This document shows positions 35,840 through 47,663 of a stretch of 64,000 nt of DNA, in pieces. How positions within the stretch are numbered: position 1 is the first letter of the stretch; the number at the start of each line of letters is the position of its first letter. Source of the stretch: Crocodylus rhombifer (taxonomy: Eukaryota; Chordata; Crocodylia; Crocodylidae); NCBI GenBank assembly GCA_038503035.1, contig JAVSML010021663.1, positions 62,001 through 126,000 of the forward strand, written 5' to 3'. The translations under genes were made by a program, and so were the position numbers. Under the pieces are notes generated by a model that was given only the letters and a program-made list of their open reading frames with translations, searched no databases and had not been told where the DNA came from.

Positions 35840-36356
35840 AGACCAATAGTGTCCATGCTTTTTCCCCAGTAGGCCGGATGGGCATTTCCTGGTCCAGCCA
35901 TGGGCCAGATGTTGGTTTTGACCCAGTGCCTGGGACTGACAGGGCAGCCACCATCTAGCCATTTGGACTTTAGGAGAGTGGGGGAGGATTTCATTTATCC
36001 CTGTGAAGGGGGTGGGGGAAGCGGAACAGGACGTGACCCTGCCCCAAGTGGGGGGGAAGGGGGTTTGATCTGGCCTCAGCCCACCCCCAAGAGGGGAAGG
36101 GGGCATAGCTCAGTCTCGCAGGTATGGGAGAAAGGGGGTGTAGCTCAACAGGAGGGGAAGGGGGGTGTAGGCTGGCCCTGCAGGGGGAAGGGAGACACAG
36201 CTTGGGGTTTGGGATTTGGCAGGGGGCAGGGTGGCTGTATTAATGGCCACCACTCCCCTACCTCGAAATTTCCTGACTCATGGGAAGCCCTGCATGCCAG
36301 ATGTGATAGCTCCACAGGCCACATTTGGCCCACGGACCAGAGGTTGAGCACCCCTG
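35840..36356. mobile_element. hAT-like element, diverged
   Basis: The right end, read on the minus strand, is CAGGGGTGCTCAACCTCTGG then TCCGTGGGCCAAATGTGGCC, the same terminus as the right end of 19185-20549. The left side has CAGTAGGCCGGATGGGCATT and CCATGGGCCAGATGTTGG in the expected mirrored position but is blurred. The interior is G-rich with repeated GGGGAAGGGGG units. Confidence 0.55.
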
Positions 36357-37370
36357 GTAAAGGCTGTTACAGCAGAGCAGCTGCTGCAGGGTCCAGAACA
36401 GCAACCCCCCACTTCCCTTTTGAAGCTGCTCCAAGTGTATGCTTGCCTGTGCTCTTTGATGTGTCCTGAGAAGGTGGCACTACTGCCATAAGTGGCTGCC
36501 CACTTTTAAACATGGGAGTCCTGAGTTCTGACAGAGCTCATGGATAGGGATGGTTTTGCTGAAGGAGAATTTCATGTAAGAAAAGCATATCTGCTGTTGC
36601 TCTGAAATAGAAACAAACAGTATGTCGATAAGTAGAGTGGATAAGACACTGAAGAGGGTCACAAGACCAGCCTTCTGTTCTTGACTGCTACTGACTTATT
36701 GTGTAGCCTTAAGCAAGACACTTCATTTCTCTGCTTCAGGTTTCCCCTCTGCAAAAAGGTAATAATGATGTTTACACCTTTTTGTTAACATGTTCTGAGA
36801 CCTTCTGAATGCAAAATAGTATTAATTAAATACAAATAGAATTTTGTAGATGGCATTTGGCCAGATGGAAGCCCTTTGATGACAGAGGTGGAATTGTATT
36901 TCTCATTGTCAACAGTTGGCTGCACAGCACTGACACAGTAACCAAAACATAGGTGATATTATCTGTATTTAAACAAAAACTTTATTGTTTATGCAGACAA
37001 AAGAGTAAATTTCTCAGTCTTTTTTCTCAGACTTCGCCAGTTTATCATAATTTTCACTTCAATTATAGCAAAATTGCAAATTAGTTGAGATTTTAAAATC
37101 ACCTGCATAGTGACTTAAAAACTGAATTTTACTGTTCAATTGTCATTTCATGCTATTCAGTCATCTGTCACATACCATCTTATTTTGACAATCTCACCTC
37201 TTCCCCTGTCTTTCCAATCTCTTGGAGATATTACGAATATGTGGAGTTTTATAGTTGGTCTCACTTATATTTTAGAAGCAATTTTTATATTTATATATAC
37301 AGGTACTCCAAGATGCTCCTTACCAAAGGCTAAGCATCATTCCAGCCATAATCAATGGCGTGCTTTGGGA

Positions 37371-38362
37371 CAGGGGTGGGCAATTATTTCAGCTGGAAGG
37401 ACGCTTAACAAGGTTTGGTGAGCTTTTGAGAGCTGCATGAGTAGCCCCCGTCCTTGACAGTTGCTTTACCCCCTGGTCACCACCTTGGGACTGGGAGTCC
37501 CACCACTTAACCCCGTAATCCTTCCCCTTGCTCTTCTCCCTCTCCCCCAAATTACTCTTTTTAGGAGGGGGCTGTTGCCATCTTAGAAGCAGAAAAAAAA
37601 ACAAATCATGCACTGAAAGTCAAACACCTAATATAACATATATTTTAATTTTGTTACAAAAAATATTTGTCATGATTTGTGTTTGTATACTGTATATAGA
37701 GGGAATTGCATAATAACTCAAAAATAAAGTCTTAGTGTTGTATGTTGTGGGGGGGGGTGTATGGTGGTGGAATCTGGCTGTGTATGGGGGGCAACAGGGT
37801 ATGTTGGGGGAGTATGTATATTTGGGGGGTTTGTGGGTGCAGGGTGTGGGTATGTGGCATTTGTGGAGTATGAGGGAGGGTAGGGGGTGGGAGGACCTCC
37901 CCTGCACTACCCCCATGGTGCACAGCACCCACAGGCAGCAGCAGGCAGGGGCACTCACACCCAGCCAGGCTGCCTCTATTGCTGGGGCTCCCTGCTGTAC
38001 ATATGCAACTCCTGCACTCCTGTGCCACCGGGGGGAAGTTCCACACACTGGAGCCGGCTGCCTTTGCCACTCCCTGCCATGCAGATCCCGGAACTCCACC
38101 AGAAGTGGAGGGGAGCCCTGGCCTCTGCTCCCCCATGGAGTCCTGGGACCTGCATGGCAGGGAGCAGTGAAGGCAGCCGGCTCCAGCACGTGGAGATTTC
38201 CTCTGGTGGTGCACGAGTGTGGGAGTTGTACGTGCGCGGCAGGGAGCCCTGGCGATAGAAGCAGCCTGGCCGGGCTGAGCTCCAGTTGCCGCAGTGTGCA
38301 GCGCTGGCTGTAGCTGCGCACCACCAAGCAGCAGCACCAGTGCTGTACGCAAGTGCCCCCAC

Positions 38363-38395
<33 letters not shown>

Positions 38396-38891
38396 CCACC
38401 TGCGGGAGCTGCGCACTGTGGGGGGAGTGTGTGGGAGGTCCCCATGCTGCCTCAGGCTCCCTCACACCCATACCCTGCCCACCTGAGTTCTGCGCTGCTG
38501 CCAGCCCCAGCCTCACACTCCACAATCCTGCCCAGCTGCAGCTCCCCTGCCACTCCTGTCCCCACCCCTGCCACTTTCCTACCTGCTGCCTAGAGCAAGT
38601 GGGAGCGGGAAGCCAAGCAAGTCCCCCGGCAGCTGCAGCAGTGGCAGCAGCAGCCCTGCCTAGAAGCTGTGTGCTGGCTGACCTGGGCCTTTCCACACGG
38701 GGATGGGAGTGAGACTCAGTAAGGTATTTTGGTGGAGGTGGGGGAAGGGCGGTGTATATGTAGGCGCCTTGCTCCTACCCTTGTGGGCGGAAGGGCTGGA
38801 TGGGGTACAGTTACTTGGTGGGTGCTGCAGGCTGGATGAAAGAGCCTGGTGGGCTGGATCTGGCCCGTGGGCTGTATTTTGCCTGCCTCTG
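37371..38891 (+). mobile_element. hAT-like non-autonomous element, 1.5 kb
   Basis: Left end CAGGGGTGGGCAATTATTTC; right end on the minus strand CAGAGGCAGGCAAAATACAG then CCCACGGGCCAGATCCAGCC. The flanks CTTTGGGA (37363-37370) and TTCTAGGA (38892-38899) agree at 5 of 8 and differ only by transitions, so an old 8-bp duplication is plausible. An AT-rich block (37620-37740) is followed by a GT-rich then GC-rich body with internal inverted pairs and a CTG run (38363-38396). A 358-codon minus-strand open frame here is regarded as chance. It ends 308 bp before exon C. Confidence 0.75.
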
Positions 38892-39199
38892 TTCTAGGAA
38901 CATAGTACTGGAAGGAGCTTGTTATGTAACCCTGCTAGAAGTATATCTGGGATTCCACACCTTTTTCAGATCTGTCTACTAAAAGTGATTTATATTTGAC
39001 TTCATAATATAATTTGTTCATATTACAGCAGTTGACTCAAGTTGCCTGCAGATATAGCATATCCTATTGGGGAACATCATGCTGTTATGCCAAATCTGTA
39101 GAGTGTAGGTGCTTTAGAACACTATATGCTTTATGATACTACAGTGAGACATAATTCTGATGCTGCAATTATTTTTTCTCCTTACTCTTCTCTGTGTAG

Positions 39200-39405
39200 G
39201 CACCAGAGTAATGGGGCAGTGATTTCCCGTTGCGGACAGCCTGAGGTCAGTTGGTGGGGCTGGAGGAACGCAGATGATGAACACCTTGTCCAGTCAGTGG
39301 CCAAAGCCTGTGCCTCAGATTCTAGATCTAACAGCAACAAATTAATAAATGGAAACTGTTCCAGAGATTTCTCTAATGGAGGGGACCTCTCCGACGTTGA
39401 ATTTG
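39200..39405 (+). CDS. MTMR3: MTMR3 exon C: phosphatase domain
   Basis: 206 bp, acceptor TTCTCTGTGTAG, donor GTGAGC. It encodes HQSNGAVISRCGQPEVSWWG, then WRNADDEHLVQSVAKACASD and a less conserved SNSNKLINGNCSRDFSNGG segment ending GDLSDVEF. The 'RCGQPEVSWWGWRNADDE' block is strongly conserved in MTMR3/4. The first base completes Arg from exon B; the last base (G) begins the Asp codon finished in exon D. The intron to exon D is only 205 bp and shows nothing else. Confidence 0.97.
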
Positions 39406-39610
39406 GTGAGCTCACCAGCCCCACCATTTCTGAAATGGATAGAGCTATGTATATAGGTGTGATTTCTTGTGTGTACTGTATAAAATGTGTGGATACAAAT
39501 ATATCTGTAGACTTTGCATGATTCTGGTATCCACACTGTATGCTTACATGAATTTGAAAGCTGCATTATAAGTGTCTCTAAGTTACTCACTGATGGGCTT
39601 CCTTCCATAG

Positions 39611-39742
39611 ATTCTTCAATCTCTAATGCTTCAGGAGCAGAGGGTTTGGCCATCCAGCCTCAAAAGCTCTTAATTTTGGATGCACGATCATATGCAGCTG
39701 CTGTAGCTAACAGAGCCAAAGGGGGAGGCTGTGAATGCCCAG
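39611..39742 (+). CDS. MTMR3: MTMR3 exon D: phosphatase domain
   Basis: 132 bp, acceptor CTTCCATAG, donor GTAAGC. It encodes (D)SSISNASGAEGLAIQPQKLL then ILDARSYAAAVANRAKGGG and CECP. The LILDARSY-AAAxANRAKGGGxE segment is a signature of the myotubularin fold. The final G opens the Glu codon completed by exon E. Confidence 0.97.
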
Positions 39743-40164
39743 GTAAGCAGATTTTTCTCTCATAACACTTCAAATTAAACTGGTTAGTAGGGGATATTTA
39801 TATATTAGAAAGGACAAAAGGTTTTGCTCATATGTACTTACATACTCTAAAGCCTCTAAAATCACCTGTATGCAAGTGTGGTGCATCTAAACAAATGTGT
39901 ATATCAGTACAGTTATCACAGACCACAAAAACCAAGGAGAGAAGGCTTGCATTCCACTTTAAAGGCCAGATTTAGTTCCCAGATTCTGTTCTTTGAAGGA
40001 TAAGACTAATCAGTAACAATATATAATTAACATTGAACTACAGATTTTAGGAAACCTTTCCTCCCTGAATCAAATATAGAAACTTAAATGCAATATAGCA
40101 GCATGCTTAAGAGAGATTAGTATAGTCTATTAAAAGTGCAAGAACAAAAGTCATTACATTCTAC

Positions 40165-40415
40165 TGGGCACATCTATATGACATGCTACCTTGCCGTAAA
40201 CAGTTGCTTAGAAAAGCTTATGCCTCACACTGCCAGCAACGTAACTTGTTGCTCCAGGGACTCAGTGTCAGCGGGCACAAACTGTGACACTGATACTAGT
40301 GCACAGTAGGGTTGGAAATGACCTGTACACTGCCGGGACTGTGCAATAACAGCAGTTACTGCACAGTCATTTAGTACTTGCTAATGCTAGTTGGGCACAC
40401 GTGTAGATGTGCCCA
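40165..40415. mobile_element. Palindromic MITE, related to 8252-8546
   Basis: The left TGGGCACATCTATATGACAT and right end (minus strand TGGGCACATCTACACGTGTG) are terminal inverted repeats. The interior carries GTTACTGCACAGTCATTTAG and TACTTGCTAA, as in the 8252 and 60430 copies. Confidence 0.7.
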
Positions 40416-42618
40416 CTCGGTAATATTCCAGAAATTGTTATACATAAGGAAGCCTTTTTGCAATCCTTGCAAAGAAGTGCTTCTCTGAGTATTTCTAGAA
40501 CAACTCACAGATACAAGGTAATTAAAATATTAATTCATATTTCATTTGTGGGATTACTGAGGGCCATAGTTTTTGTAACCATTACCATTTTGTAGGTAAT
40601 GTGGGCAAAAAGATATTTCATGGTCATTTGCAGATAGGAATACATCCTACCTAAGTTCCTGTTTGCAGAATAAAATAAAAAAATTAAGAAAGAAAGGCAA
40701 CATTATTTTGGTAATATATCTATAATAACCTTCTGAGGTCTTTTCCAAAATAGCAGCACTTTGGAACATAGTGACCAGTGGTGAGATAGGGAGCAAAACT
40801 GTTCAGATACCTGTCTAAAAAGTAAGGGAACTTGTTATTAAGGGAGTTAATTTTCAAAATGGAGAAGAGCAATGCATTGTAGCAATTTAACTTTAAGTTC
40901 CTCAAGTGTGAAACAGCCACTAGGCATGTTTTTTCTCCAGCCACACATTTGGAGAGCTGTACACAGTTGCCTACCAATCTAGACTTCTTAAACTACCATA
41001 GAGAATACACAGCTGTTGTTGAGTGTTCGAAACGTTTTCAGGAGGCAAGCCCAAGGTGAGTGTGGCTGCTGAGGTAGAACTAGAATCTAAGCTCTCTGTA
41101 AGTGCCAGAAAAGGCCTTTATGTGGCTACACATGGACATGTAAGTTGCACTTCAGTGTGAGCAGGTGTAATAAGGATTGGTCATAAGGATGGGAAGAAAA
41201 AGTGCCTTCTTCCCTACTCTATACAAGGGCTGAGGACTGTTCCCACATTTATTCATATGGTTCAGTCCATTCCAAAGAGGGCTAGAAAGACATGGAGCCT
41301 TCTTCATCATTTTTGGAGCTGATCATGCCTGGTGGGGTGTATGAAGAGCACGTTCCAAAAAAATGGTTCATCCTGTGCACTTCCCCTGTCCCTCAGAGAA
41401 GTTGGTAGGGAGGGGAAGATCTTGCCTCCTGGAGTTCCCCTGGAGCACTACAGCTTTGCACCATTCCCAGTCTGGAACATCAGCTAAATGGTACAATCTT
41501 GTCCCAGAGCTTTACCATGAAAAACCCAGAACGTGCAGACAATGTTGTTTATTTTCAGGGCAATAATTTAAACCCCTTTGACATATTTGGACCTGTATCA
41601 TCAGTTTGTAACACAGTAAATGGGGATACTGCCAAAAAGTTACATACAGTCATCACTGTTTTACAGCTAGAACCAAGTTGCCTTTGCTTTGATCTCACGC
41701 AGCTGTGGAATTCAAGTTACATGACCACTGAGGCAAGCACAAAGTTGGAAACTTCTGTTAAAGTGCCTCCTCTCTGTGTCCAGTGTATATGTGGTCTGAG
41801 AAAGAGGCCATACTAGTAGGCCTCATCCCTGTCTCACAGAATTGGCTAGCTGATATTTATGGTCTACTTCCTTGGGACGCAAGTTGTATTTCATGTAAAG
41901 TAGTTTATGTAATCATTTGGTCAGATGCATAGTTAATGTGTGATATGAATTGACAGTAGAGAGGCAAGATTAACCTGGGGAGGGTTATGTGAAAGGGGTA
42001 ATCTTGGAACAGACTAAAGTAAACATTTTGCCCACTATAGGTTTGTCTGGAACTGCACCAGTATTCCCTTCAATTCTGTGCATAGTGTAGTCCTGAATAT
42101 TTTTTGTCTATATAACATTTGTTAGTTCATTCAGGGAGGTAGTACTCAGTAGAGACAGTAAAGTAATAACTTCTTTGGCCTTTCTAAGAGGTAAATTAAA
42201 AAAACCATCTTTAGTTGTGTCAGGACACTCATGAACTGACAGTAAACTTGCACATTTCCCAGTCCTTTTAGAGTTTTACATAATCCCTAGCATTGTAATA
42301 TCCCTGTCCCCATGGGAAGCTGCCAGTGCACTGCTTCTTGTAGTGTAAAATAGGACACCAGGAAAAAATAATAAAAACCCTTTGTCAGTACATCTCTTTC
42401 CTAATGCTGCTAGCCTGTCCCTCTGCTAAACAGAGGATGCCAGCTGTGCCAAATTTAATGCTAGTTGTATTCCGCTGGGGACTGAATTAAGATCCAGACT
42501 CATTTTCACTTATGATTTGCGCCAGTTGTAAAACAAGTTCTGTAGAGGTGAAAGATAATGCTTTAACCCATTGTTCCATATATCCCCTTCAGCAGAGAGC
42601 AAAGAAGCTCGGTAAATT

Positions 42619-43397
42619 AGGGATATGCAAAGCGGGCCCTGTTCGATTCGGATTTGCCTCGAATCAGGGACAGTGATTCAGTTCGTTGATTCAGATCACT
42701 GTCCCTGATTCAATTCAGCTAAATCCAGATCTGAAGATTTGATGCTGATTTGGACATAGATACGGTTTTAAAAGTTTTTTCTACATACCTTGAGGTAGTA
42801 AGTACGGCTTATGATTGCTGCAATACTGGGGCTCATGGAGCATCCCACGCGAGTGCAGGAGGGCCTCCACCGTGAACCTGGAAGTGGACCAGAAGTAATT
42901 CTGGTCCACTTCTGGGTCTGCTGGGGAGCATGCTGGGGGGGCCCCCCACGACTCCCTGGCTCAGTGATCGGCCACAAGGGGACCCCGGGTGCCCCTCCCC
43001 CCCACCCCGACCCAGGAGGCACCAGTCGCCAAGCCGGGAGGACACAGGGTGGGGGGGCCCCCAGTGTGCTTCGCGATGGACCCAGAAGTGGACCAGAAGT
43101 GCTTCTGCTCCTCTTCCAGGTCTGCTGCCGAGCGCACTGGGGAGCCTCCTGCGCTTCTGTGGGACACTCCATGTGGCCCAGCATCACAGCATTCACAAGC
43201 CCCTGCTACCTAGAAGTATGTAGAAAAAACGTTTAAAGCTGTCTCTATGTTTGAATTGCAAAACCTTTCCAGATCTCTCCGAATTGATTCAGAGGGTTCC
43301 GATTCGATTTGGAGAGATTAAAGGGTCCTCTTATTCAATTTGGATTAGGCCGAATCTCTGCCAGATCAAATCAGGGACCAAAGCCTCACACAGGCCT
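42619..43397. mobile_element. hAT-like element, GATTCG family, copy 2
   Basis: Same block order and orientation as 21466-22170: the left end AGGGATATGCAAAGCGGGCC then GTTCGATTCGG, CTTATGATTGCTGCAATACT, a GC-rich body, TGAATTGATTCAGAGGGTTC and a right end with CAAATCAGGGACC. The flanks GGTAAATT and ACTGCCCA do not match, so the duplication has decayed or an end is lost. Overlapping frames inside are spurious. Confidence 0.75.
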
Positions 43398-43639
43398 ACT
43401 GCCCAATGACTTGGGTCTCTGTCAGTGGAGAAATCTTCATATTGCCTCCTTTTTCTTCCTCCACTTTTCCATTGTGATTTCCAAAATAATTGATAAAGCC
43501 CAGGTACTAGATATTCTCCATAGTAGATTCTGTTTCATCAGAACAGAGCTGTAGTGCTTTGCTTTAAATAAAAGCTTCCCTTTCAATTTAATCCCCGTGT
43601 TTTTAAGTCCTCTTTTTTTTTTTTAACAACTCCCTACAG

Positions 43640-43751
43640 AATATTATCCAAACTGTGAGGTGGTGTTCATGGGGATGGCAAATATCCATTCTATCCGGAA
43701 AAGCTTTCAGTCATTGCGTTTGCTCTGCACACAGATGCCAGACCCAGGAAA
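43640..43751 (+). CDS. MTMR3: MTMR3 exon E: phosphatase domain
   Basis: 112 bp, acceptor CTCCCTACAG preceded by a T-rich tract, donor GTAAGT. It encodes (E)YYPNCEVVFMGMANIHSIR then KSFQSLRLLCTQMPDPG(N). The 'N-IHSIR-S' motif precedes the catalytic loop in all active myotubularins. It ends with AA; exon F supplies T to complete Asn. Confidence 0.97.
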
Positions 43752-44505
43752 GTAAGTGAACATTTAGTTTTTTCTCTCTGTTAATTGTACTTCTGTGCTT
43801 ATTCTTGTTCTGCTGTTTTCTAACCTAAATCAGGCAGGTGTCTGTTCTTCCACAGCCCTCTCTGTGTAAATATATTGCAATTACATTTTTCATTTGGTGG
43901 GGTGCAAGCAAAAGGAAGTTCCTAAATCATTAGCTCTGAAGTGGGTATAAAAAATGAGAAAGGTCAAAACTGTACCTTCGCTTTTAATACCAGCATGTAT
44001 TATTGGCTTCCAAGCACCAATCTCACCAGTTCATCAAGATGCTATCTTCTGTCCAGCAATGCCTAGCAGTATCATTATTCCTTGAAAGGCACTAGTGCCT
44101 CTTCATAAACTTCCCATCTGCATAGTACCTAATTGTGAAGAAAGAGCTCACCATTTCCTTCGGGGTAAATGATGTCCAATAACTCAGAGCCATACTTGAG
44201 GAAGTTTTTTGAACTTGGGACTTCCCCAGAACAGCAGAGCATCCCACTCTTCTTTTTCCTGATATTGAATTTTCTGCTATTAGTCTTTCGTATTCATTAA
44301 GTAGGCTGGATGCCTTTATTTCTTGTAAATAAATAAGAACATTAACAGAATGACTTAAGTGAAAAGTACACTCAAGGGAACTACTCACAGTTTAGTTTAT
44401 TATAAAATGAACTTAATTATAATTACTCTTTGATTTGGTAAATCCAAAGCTTTACATTAGGAGACATAAAAGGAGCAAAAACTCTTCTCTGTGCATTTTT
44501 TCTAG
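43752..44505 (+). other. MTMR3: Intron E-F
   Basis: 754 bp of AT-rich intron without a recognised repeat or regulatory site. Confidence 0.6.
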
Positions 44506-44701
44506 TTGGCTGTCAGCACTGGAAAGTACTAAATGGCTGCAGCACTTGTCTGTGCTTCTGAAATCTGCTCTATTGGTAGTACATGCTGTGGACAGAGATC
44601 AGAGGCCTGTCTTGGTGCACTGTTCAGATGGCTGGGATCGAACACCTCAGATAGTGGCACTGGCCAAATTGCTGCTGGATCCATATTACCGGACCATTGA
44701 G
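44506..44701 (+). CDS. MTMR3: MTMR3 exon F: catalytic P-loop
   Basis: 196 bp, acceptor CATTTTTTCTAG, donor GTTTGT (weaker than the others, no purine at +3). It encodes (N)WLSALESTKWLQHLSVLLK then SALLVVHAVDRDQRPVLVHC and the active-site loop HCSDGWDRT (44618-44644). The nucleophilic Cys codon is 44621-44623 and the phosphate-binding Arg is 44639-44641, fitting the myotubularin C-x5-R consensus CSDGWDR. All key residues are intact, so the enzyme should be active, unlike the pseudophosphatase members. It ends on a full codon (Glu), phase 0. Confidence 0.98.
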
Positions 44702-45050
44702 GTTTGTAAACCACCAGTTGGTGCATGGGAGGGAATATGAGTTTGGGATTAATGTAGAAGTCTAAAAATGAGTGGCTTTTTGTATTTCTGTATTAGAAAA
44801 AGTGCTAAAGTGTTTAGCTGCAATAGATGGACGCTGCTGGGTGATATGGTAGGATAGCTGTATAGGGAATTTAAAAGAAAAGTAGTTTGAAAGAAAACAC
44901 AGTTAACTTTGAAATGAAATCTCTCATACTAAGGGACACAAAGGTAACATTGTTTCCCATAAGGAGTCTGGTCTTGTGTCCTGAAAAGGTGTTACATTTG
45001 GACTAAGAGAAAAAATTGAAAGGCCTTCCTCTGTACTTGGTTTTCTGCAG
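44702..45050 (+). other. MTMR3: Intron F-G
   Basis: 349 bp, no recognised repeat. GT-AG ends with donor GTTTGT and acceptor TTTTCTGCAG. Confidence 0.7.
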
Positions 45051-45236
45051 GGCTTCCAGGTGCTAGTGGAAATGGAGTGGCTTGATTTTGGCCACAAGTT
45101 TGCAGATCGCTGTGGCCATGGTGAGAATTCGGATGACCTAAATGAACGCTGCCCGGTGTTTTTACAGTGGTTGGACTGCGTCCATCAGCTCCAGAGGCAG
45201 TTTCCTTGCTCTTTCGAGTTTAACGAAGCATTCCTT
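45051..45236 (+). CDS. MTMR3: MTMR3 exon G: phosphatase domain
   Basis: 186 bp (62 codons), acceptor TTTTCTGCAG, donor GTGAGT, phase 0 on both sides. It encodes GFQVLVEMEWLDFGHKFADR then CGHGENSDDLNERCPVFLQW and LDCVHQLQRQFPCSFEFNEA. The EMEWLDFGHKFADR-CGH and CPVFLQWLD blocks follow the P-loop in every catalytic myotubularin. Confidence 0.98.
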
Positions 45237-46604
45237 GTGAGTTGTGGCTTGTGAGATCGCTGTTTTATAGAATACTTATGGACAAACTGATAGACAGAGC
45301 TAACACACTGAAAAGCCCCAAGGGGTTTCTGATTTTCCCATCCATCTTATTTCATGTTACTGTTTGATAAGTAGATGTGAAAATTGTCAGATCCTATATG
45401 GCAAACAAAAACACTTGTATACCTCATGATATTTGAGAGCCGTTCACTCCTATAGGAAGGTTGGGTTTTAAGGGCTTTCTTTAAACTTCAAATAAATAAA
45501 GAAATCGTGAATGTAATTCAGGTAAGAAGTGTTGAAATAAGTATCCTGGTTTCCCATATCCACAGAACACGGACAGAATAAGTAGTAGCAATGTAAACTT
45601 TCCAGGTACTTCTTTGCTTATGGTTTTCCACCCTGAGGTGGAGGGGACCCCTCTAAGAGCAAGGAGGGAATAAACTTTTATCCTCGATCAGTTTTTGGCT
45701 TCTCTGCTGAAACTGTATTTATATATTTATTTGATTTATATGCTGCCCTTCCCAGCAAGACTTGGGGTGGAAACTAGCAACAAGAGAGGGATTCACACAT
45801 CTAGAATAGCGTCCCTCAGTTTTGGGCCCAAGAGCAACAACACTGCACTAGTAGCATACTATGGGAAACATCCTGCTCTCCCTGTCAACCCCAGTTTTAT
45901 CTTTTAAATTTCCTGTGGCTGCAGTCAGCTTCAGAGGGAAACATTTTGATTTCCCTCAAACAGTGTGGACAGTGGTTTTCCCACTAGCCATAGATTCCAG
46001 ACCATAGGTGTCTGGAAGTAGTTGGATTATTAATGTCCTTCTGAAGGCCATGAGGCAGGTCATGTGGAAATTGTCAGTCACTAGCTGTATTCTTGGATAG
46101 GAATTGGCAGTCAAAAAAGGTCCTGTAGTATTTCACTGATCCCTGGAGTGATTGATTCTGCATCTTACTCCTCTTAGGGCTAAATTGCCTAACTCTGTAA
46201 AACATCTAAACATGTTTAACTTTAATACATGAACAGTCCTGTTGAAAATAATTGGAACTATTCTTATGCTTAATTCTAAACCCATGTTTAAGCGGTTTTC
46301 TAGGTTGGGGCTACTGTATGAACAAACAACCATCTAGACCTGGTGAGCAATATCTCAAACTATGCAATTTGTATATGAAGGCCCAAATGGAGGAAGAACC
46401 CATTATGGTTTTACTGTCTTGTAATTAGCTTTCTGAGAAGGCATGCAGAAATGCTAAATATATTTATCTAATATCCTTCACAAAAGGCTTTGTGTGCATA
46501 GTCTTATATGAATGAAAAATTAAATGCTTCTTAAGCATGAAAGTGAATCTTTCATACACACCATGTCTGCTGCCATGTGACTCTATCTGTATTGGTCTAT
46601 ACAG
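45237..46604 (+). other. MTMR3: Intron G-H
   Basis: 1.37 kb. The only recognisable feature is the inverted retroposon-tail-like fragment at 45695-45790; the remainder is featureless. Confidence 0.6.
45695..45790 (-). repeat. Retroposon-tail-like fragment, inverted
   Basis: On the minus strand it reads GGGAAGGGCAGCATATAAAT then CAAATAAATATATAAATA, the same tail type as at 25225-25305 and 35395-35470. Confidence 0.45.
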
Positions 46605-46775
46605 GTCAAATTGGTGCAGCACACCTATTCTTGCCTCTTTGGTACATTCCTGTGCAACAATGCGAAGGAGAGAGGAGAAAAACACACTCAGGAACGGACT
46701 TGTTCTGTTTGGTCTCTGCTGCGGGCAGCAAACAAAGCCTTCAAAAACCTGCTTTACTCCTCCCAGTCAGAATCT
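46605..46775 (+). CDS. MTMR3: MTMR3 exon H: end of catalytic core
   Basis: 171 bp (57 codons), acceptor GTCTATACAG, donor GTATGT, phase 0 on both sides. It encodes VKLVQHTYSCLFGTFLCNNA then KERGEKHTQERTCSVWSLLR and AANKAFKNLLYSSQSES. The HTYSCLFGTFLCNNxKER and T-SVW-L motifs are typical of myotubularins. Confidence 0.97.
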
Positions 46776-47663
46776 GTATGTATCATTCATTTTACATCAT
46801 ATGTGGGGGAGTCTCTGTCTAATGTATTGCCTAAGACACCATTGTTTATCTGCTGGAACGGCCTCAGCTTATCTGATGGGAAGTGCTATAGAACATGCTT
46901 ATGTATGAATAACCTTAATTTAAGCCCTACCATACCATGCATTCCCACACACCCAAAAAAGCCACATTACATTGTCTTCAGCTGACCATTGGGATATATC
47001 AAATATAGCCACAATAATACCCCTATGCTGGATATATACTGTCTGTAACTGAATACTCTTCACTATTCCTTGTAATGGAAAATAGTTTTATATTTGATTG
47101 GATGTGGCTTCCAGGAGCTCTCAATCATAGTTTTACAGTGGCAGAGTTTCACAGAATAATTCAGTCTCCTAAAAATTTTTGTCAAAAGTGTGTCTTAAAT
47201 CTAAACAAAAAAATGTGATGGAAGCCTTTTAAAATGTCTGTATCACTCACTGTATTCAGACCTTCAAAATAGCTTTCCTTTTTTAGGCTCTGAGGTGGAG
47301 AGAAACAGTTGTCGTGCGCGCATGCGCGCGTGTGTGTCACCACAGAGACTAGAGAGCAGAGAAAGGTAGTTAGCTATGTTAGTCTGAAATCAGGCAGGAG
47401 GCAGGCCAAAGTGACATTTTATAGACTGACTAATTCAAAGAAACATAAGCTTTTTTAAGCAACAGTTTACATATGATGCTCTGACAAAAGATACAGAACA
47501 AATAGAAACACACTAGAGGCGATAAAGATTTTTCTAAATTGTAAGTGAAAGGATTTAAATGAAAGGCTCACCAGAGAGGCAGGAGGTTTTATATAATAAA
47601 TGGTAAGTATTCCTTAATATTAAGCAAAAAGCCTACCAGGCTAAAAGCTTGTTGAAAGCTTAG

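Larger units (their letters stand above)
17460..39199 (+). other. MTMR3: Intron B-C, 21.7 kb, repeat-rich
   Basis: The longest intron in the window. It holds hAT-like elements (17963-18480, 19185-20549, 21466-22170, 31862-33388, 35840-36356, 37371-38891), a hAT transposase relic (23100-25640), a GTGCACC-ended repeat (26335-27190), an inverted copy of the 37371 element (27200-28106), tRNA-like scraps (about 29287, 34257) and a CR1 scrap (29622-29706). Stretches 20560-21450, 22180-23090, 25640-26330, 29830-31850 and 34450-35830 look like ordinary AT-rich intron without recognisable features. Confidence 0.75.
39743..43639 (+). other. MTMR3: Intron D-E
   Basis: 3.9 kb. It holds a MITE (40165-40415) and a hAT-like element (42619-43397). 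The stretch 40420-42610 is ordinary intron in which I recognise no element or exon. Confidence 0.7.

Noticed and set aside
37620..38696. 358-codon open frame on the minus strand
   Set aside because: It lies wholly inside the hAT-like element 37371-38891. The translation is low-complexity Ala/Gly/Pro/His with no domain, and all frames there are long because of GC-rich composition. The related element at 27200-28106 shares only the AT-rich end of it.
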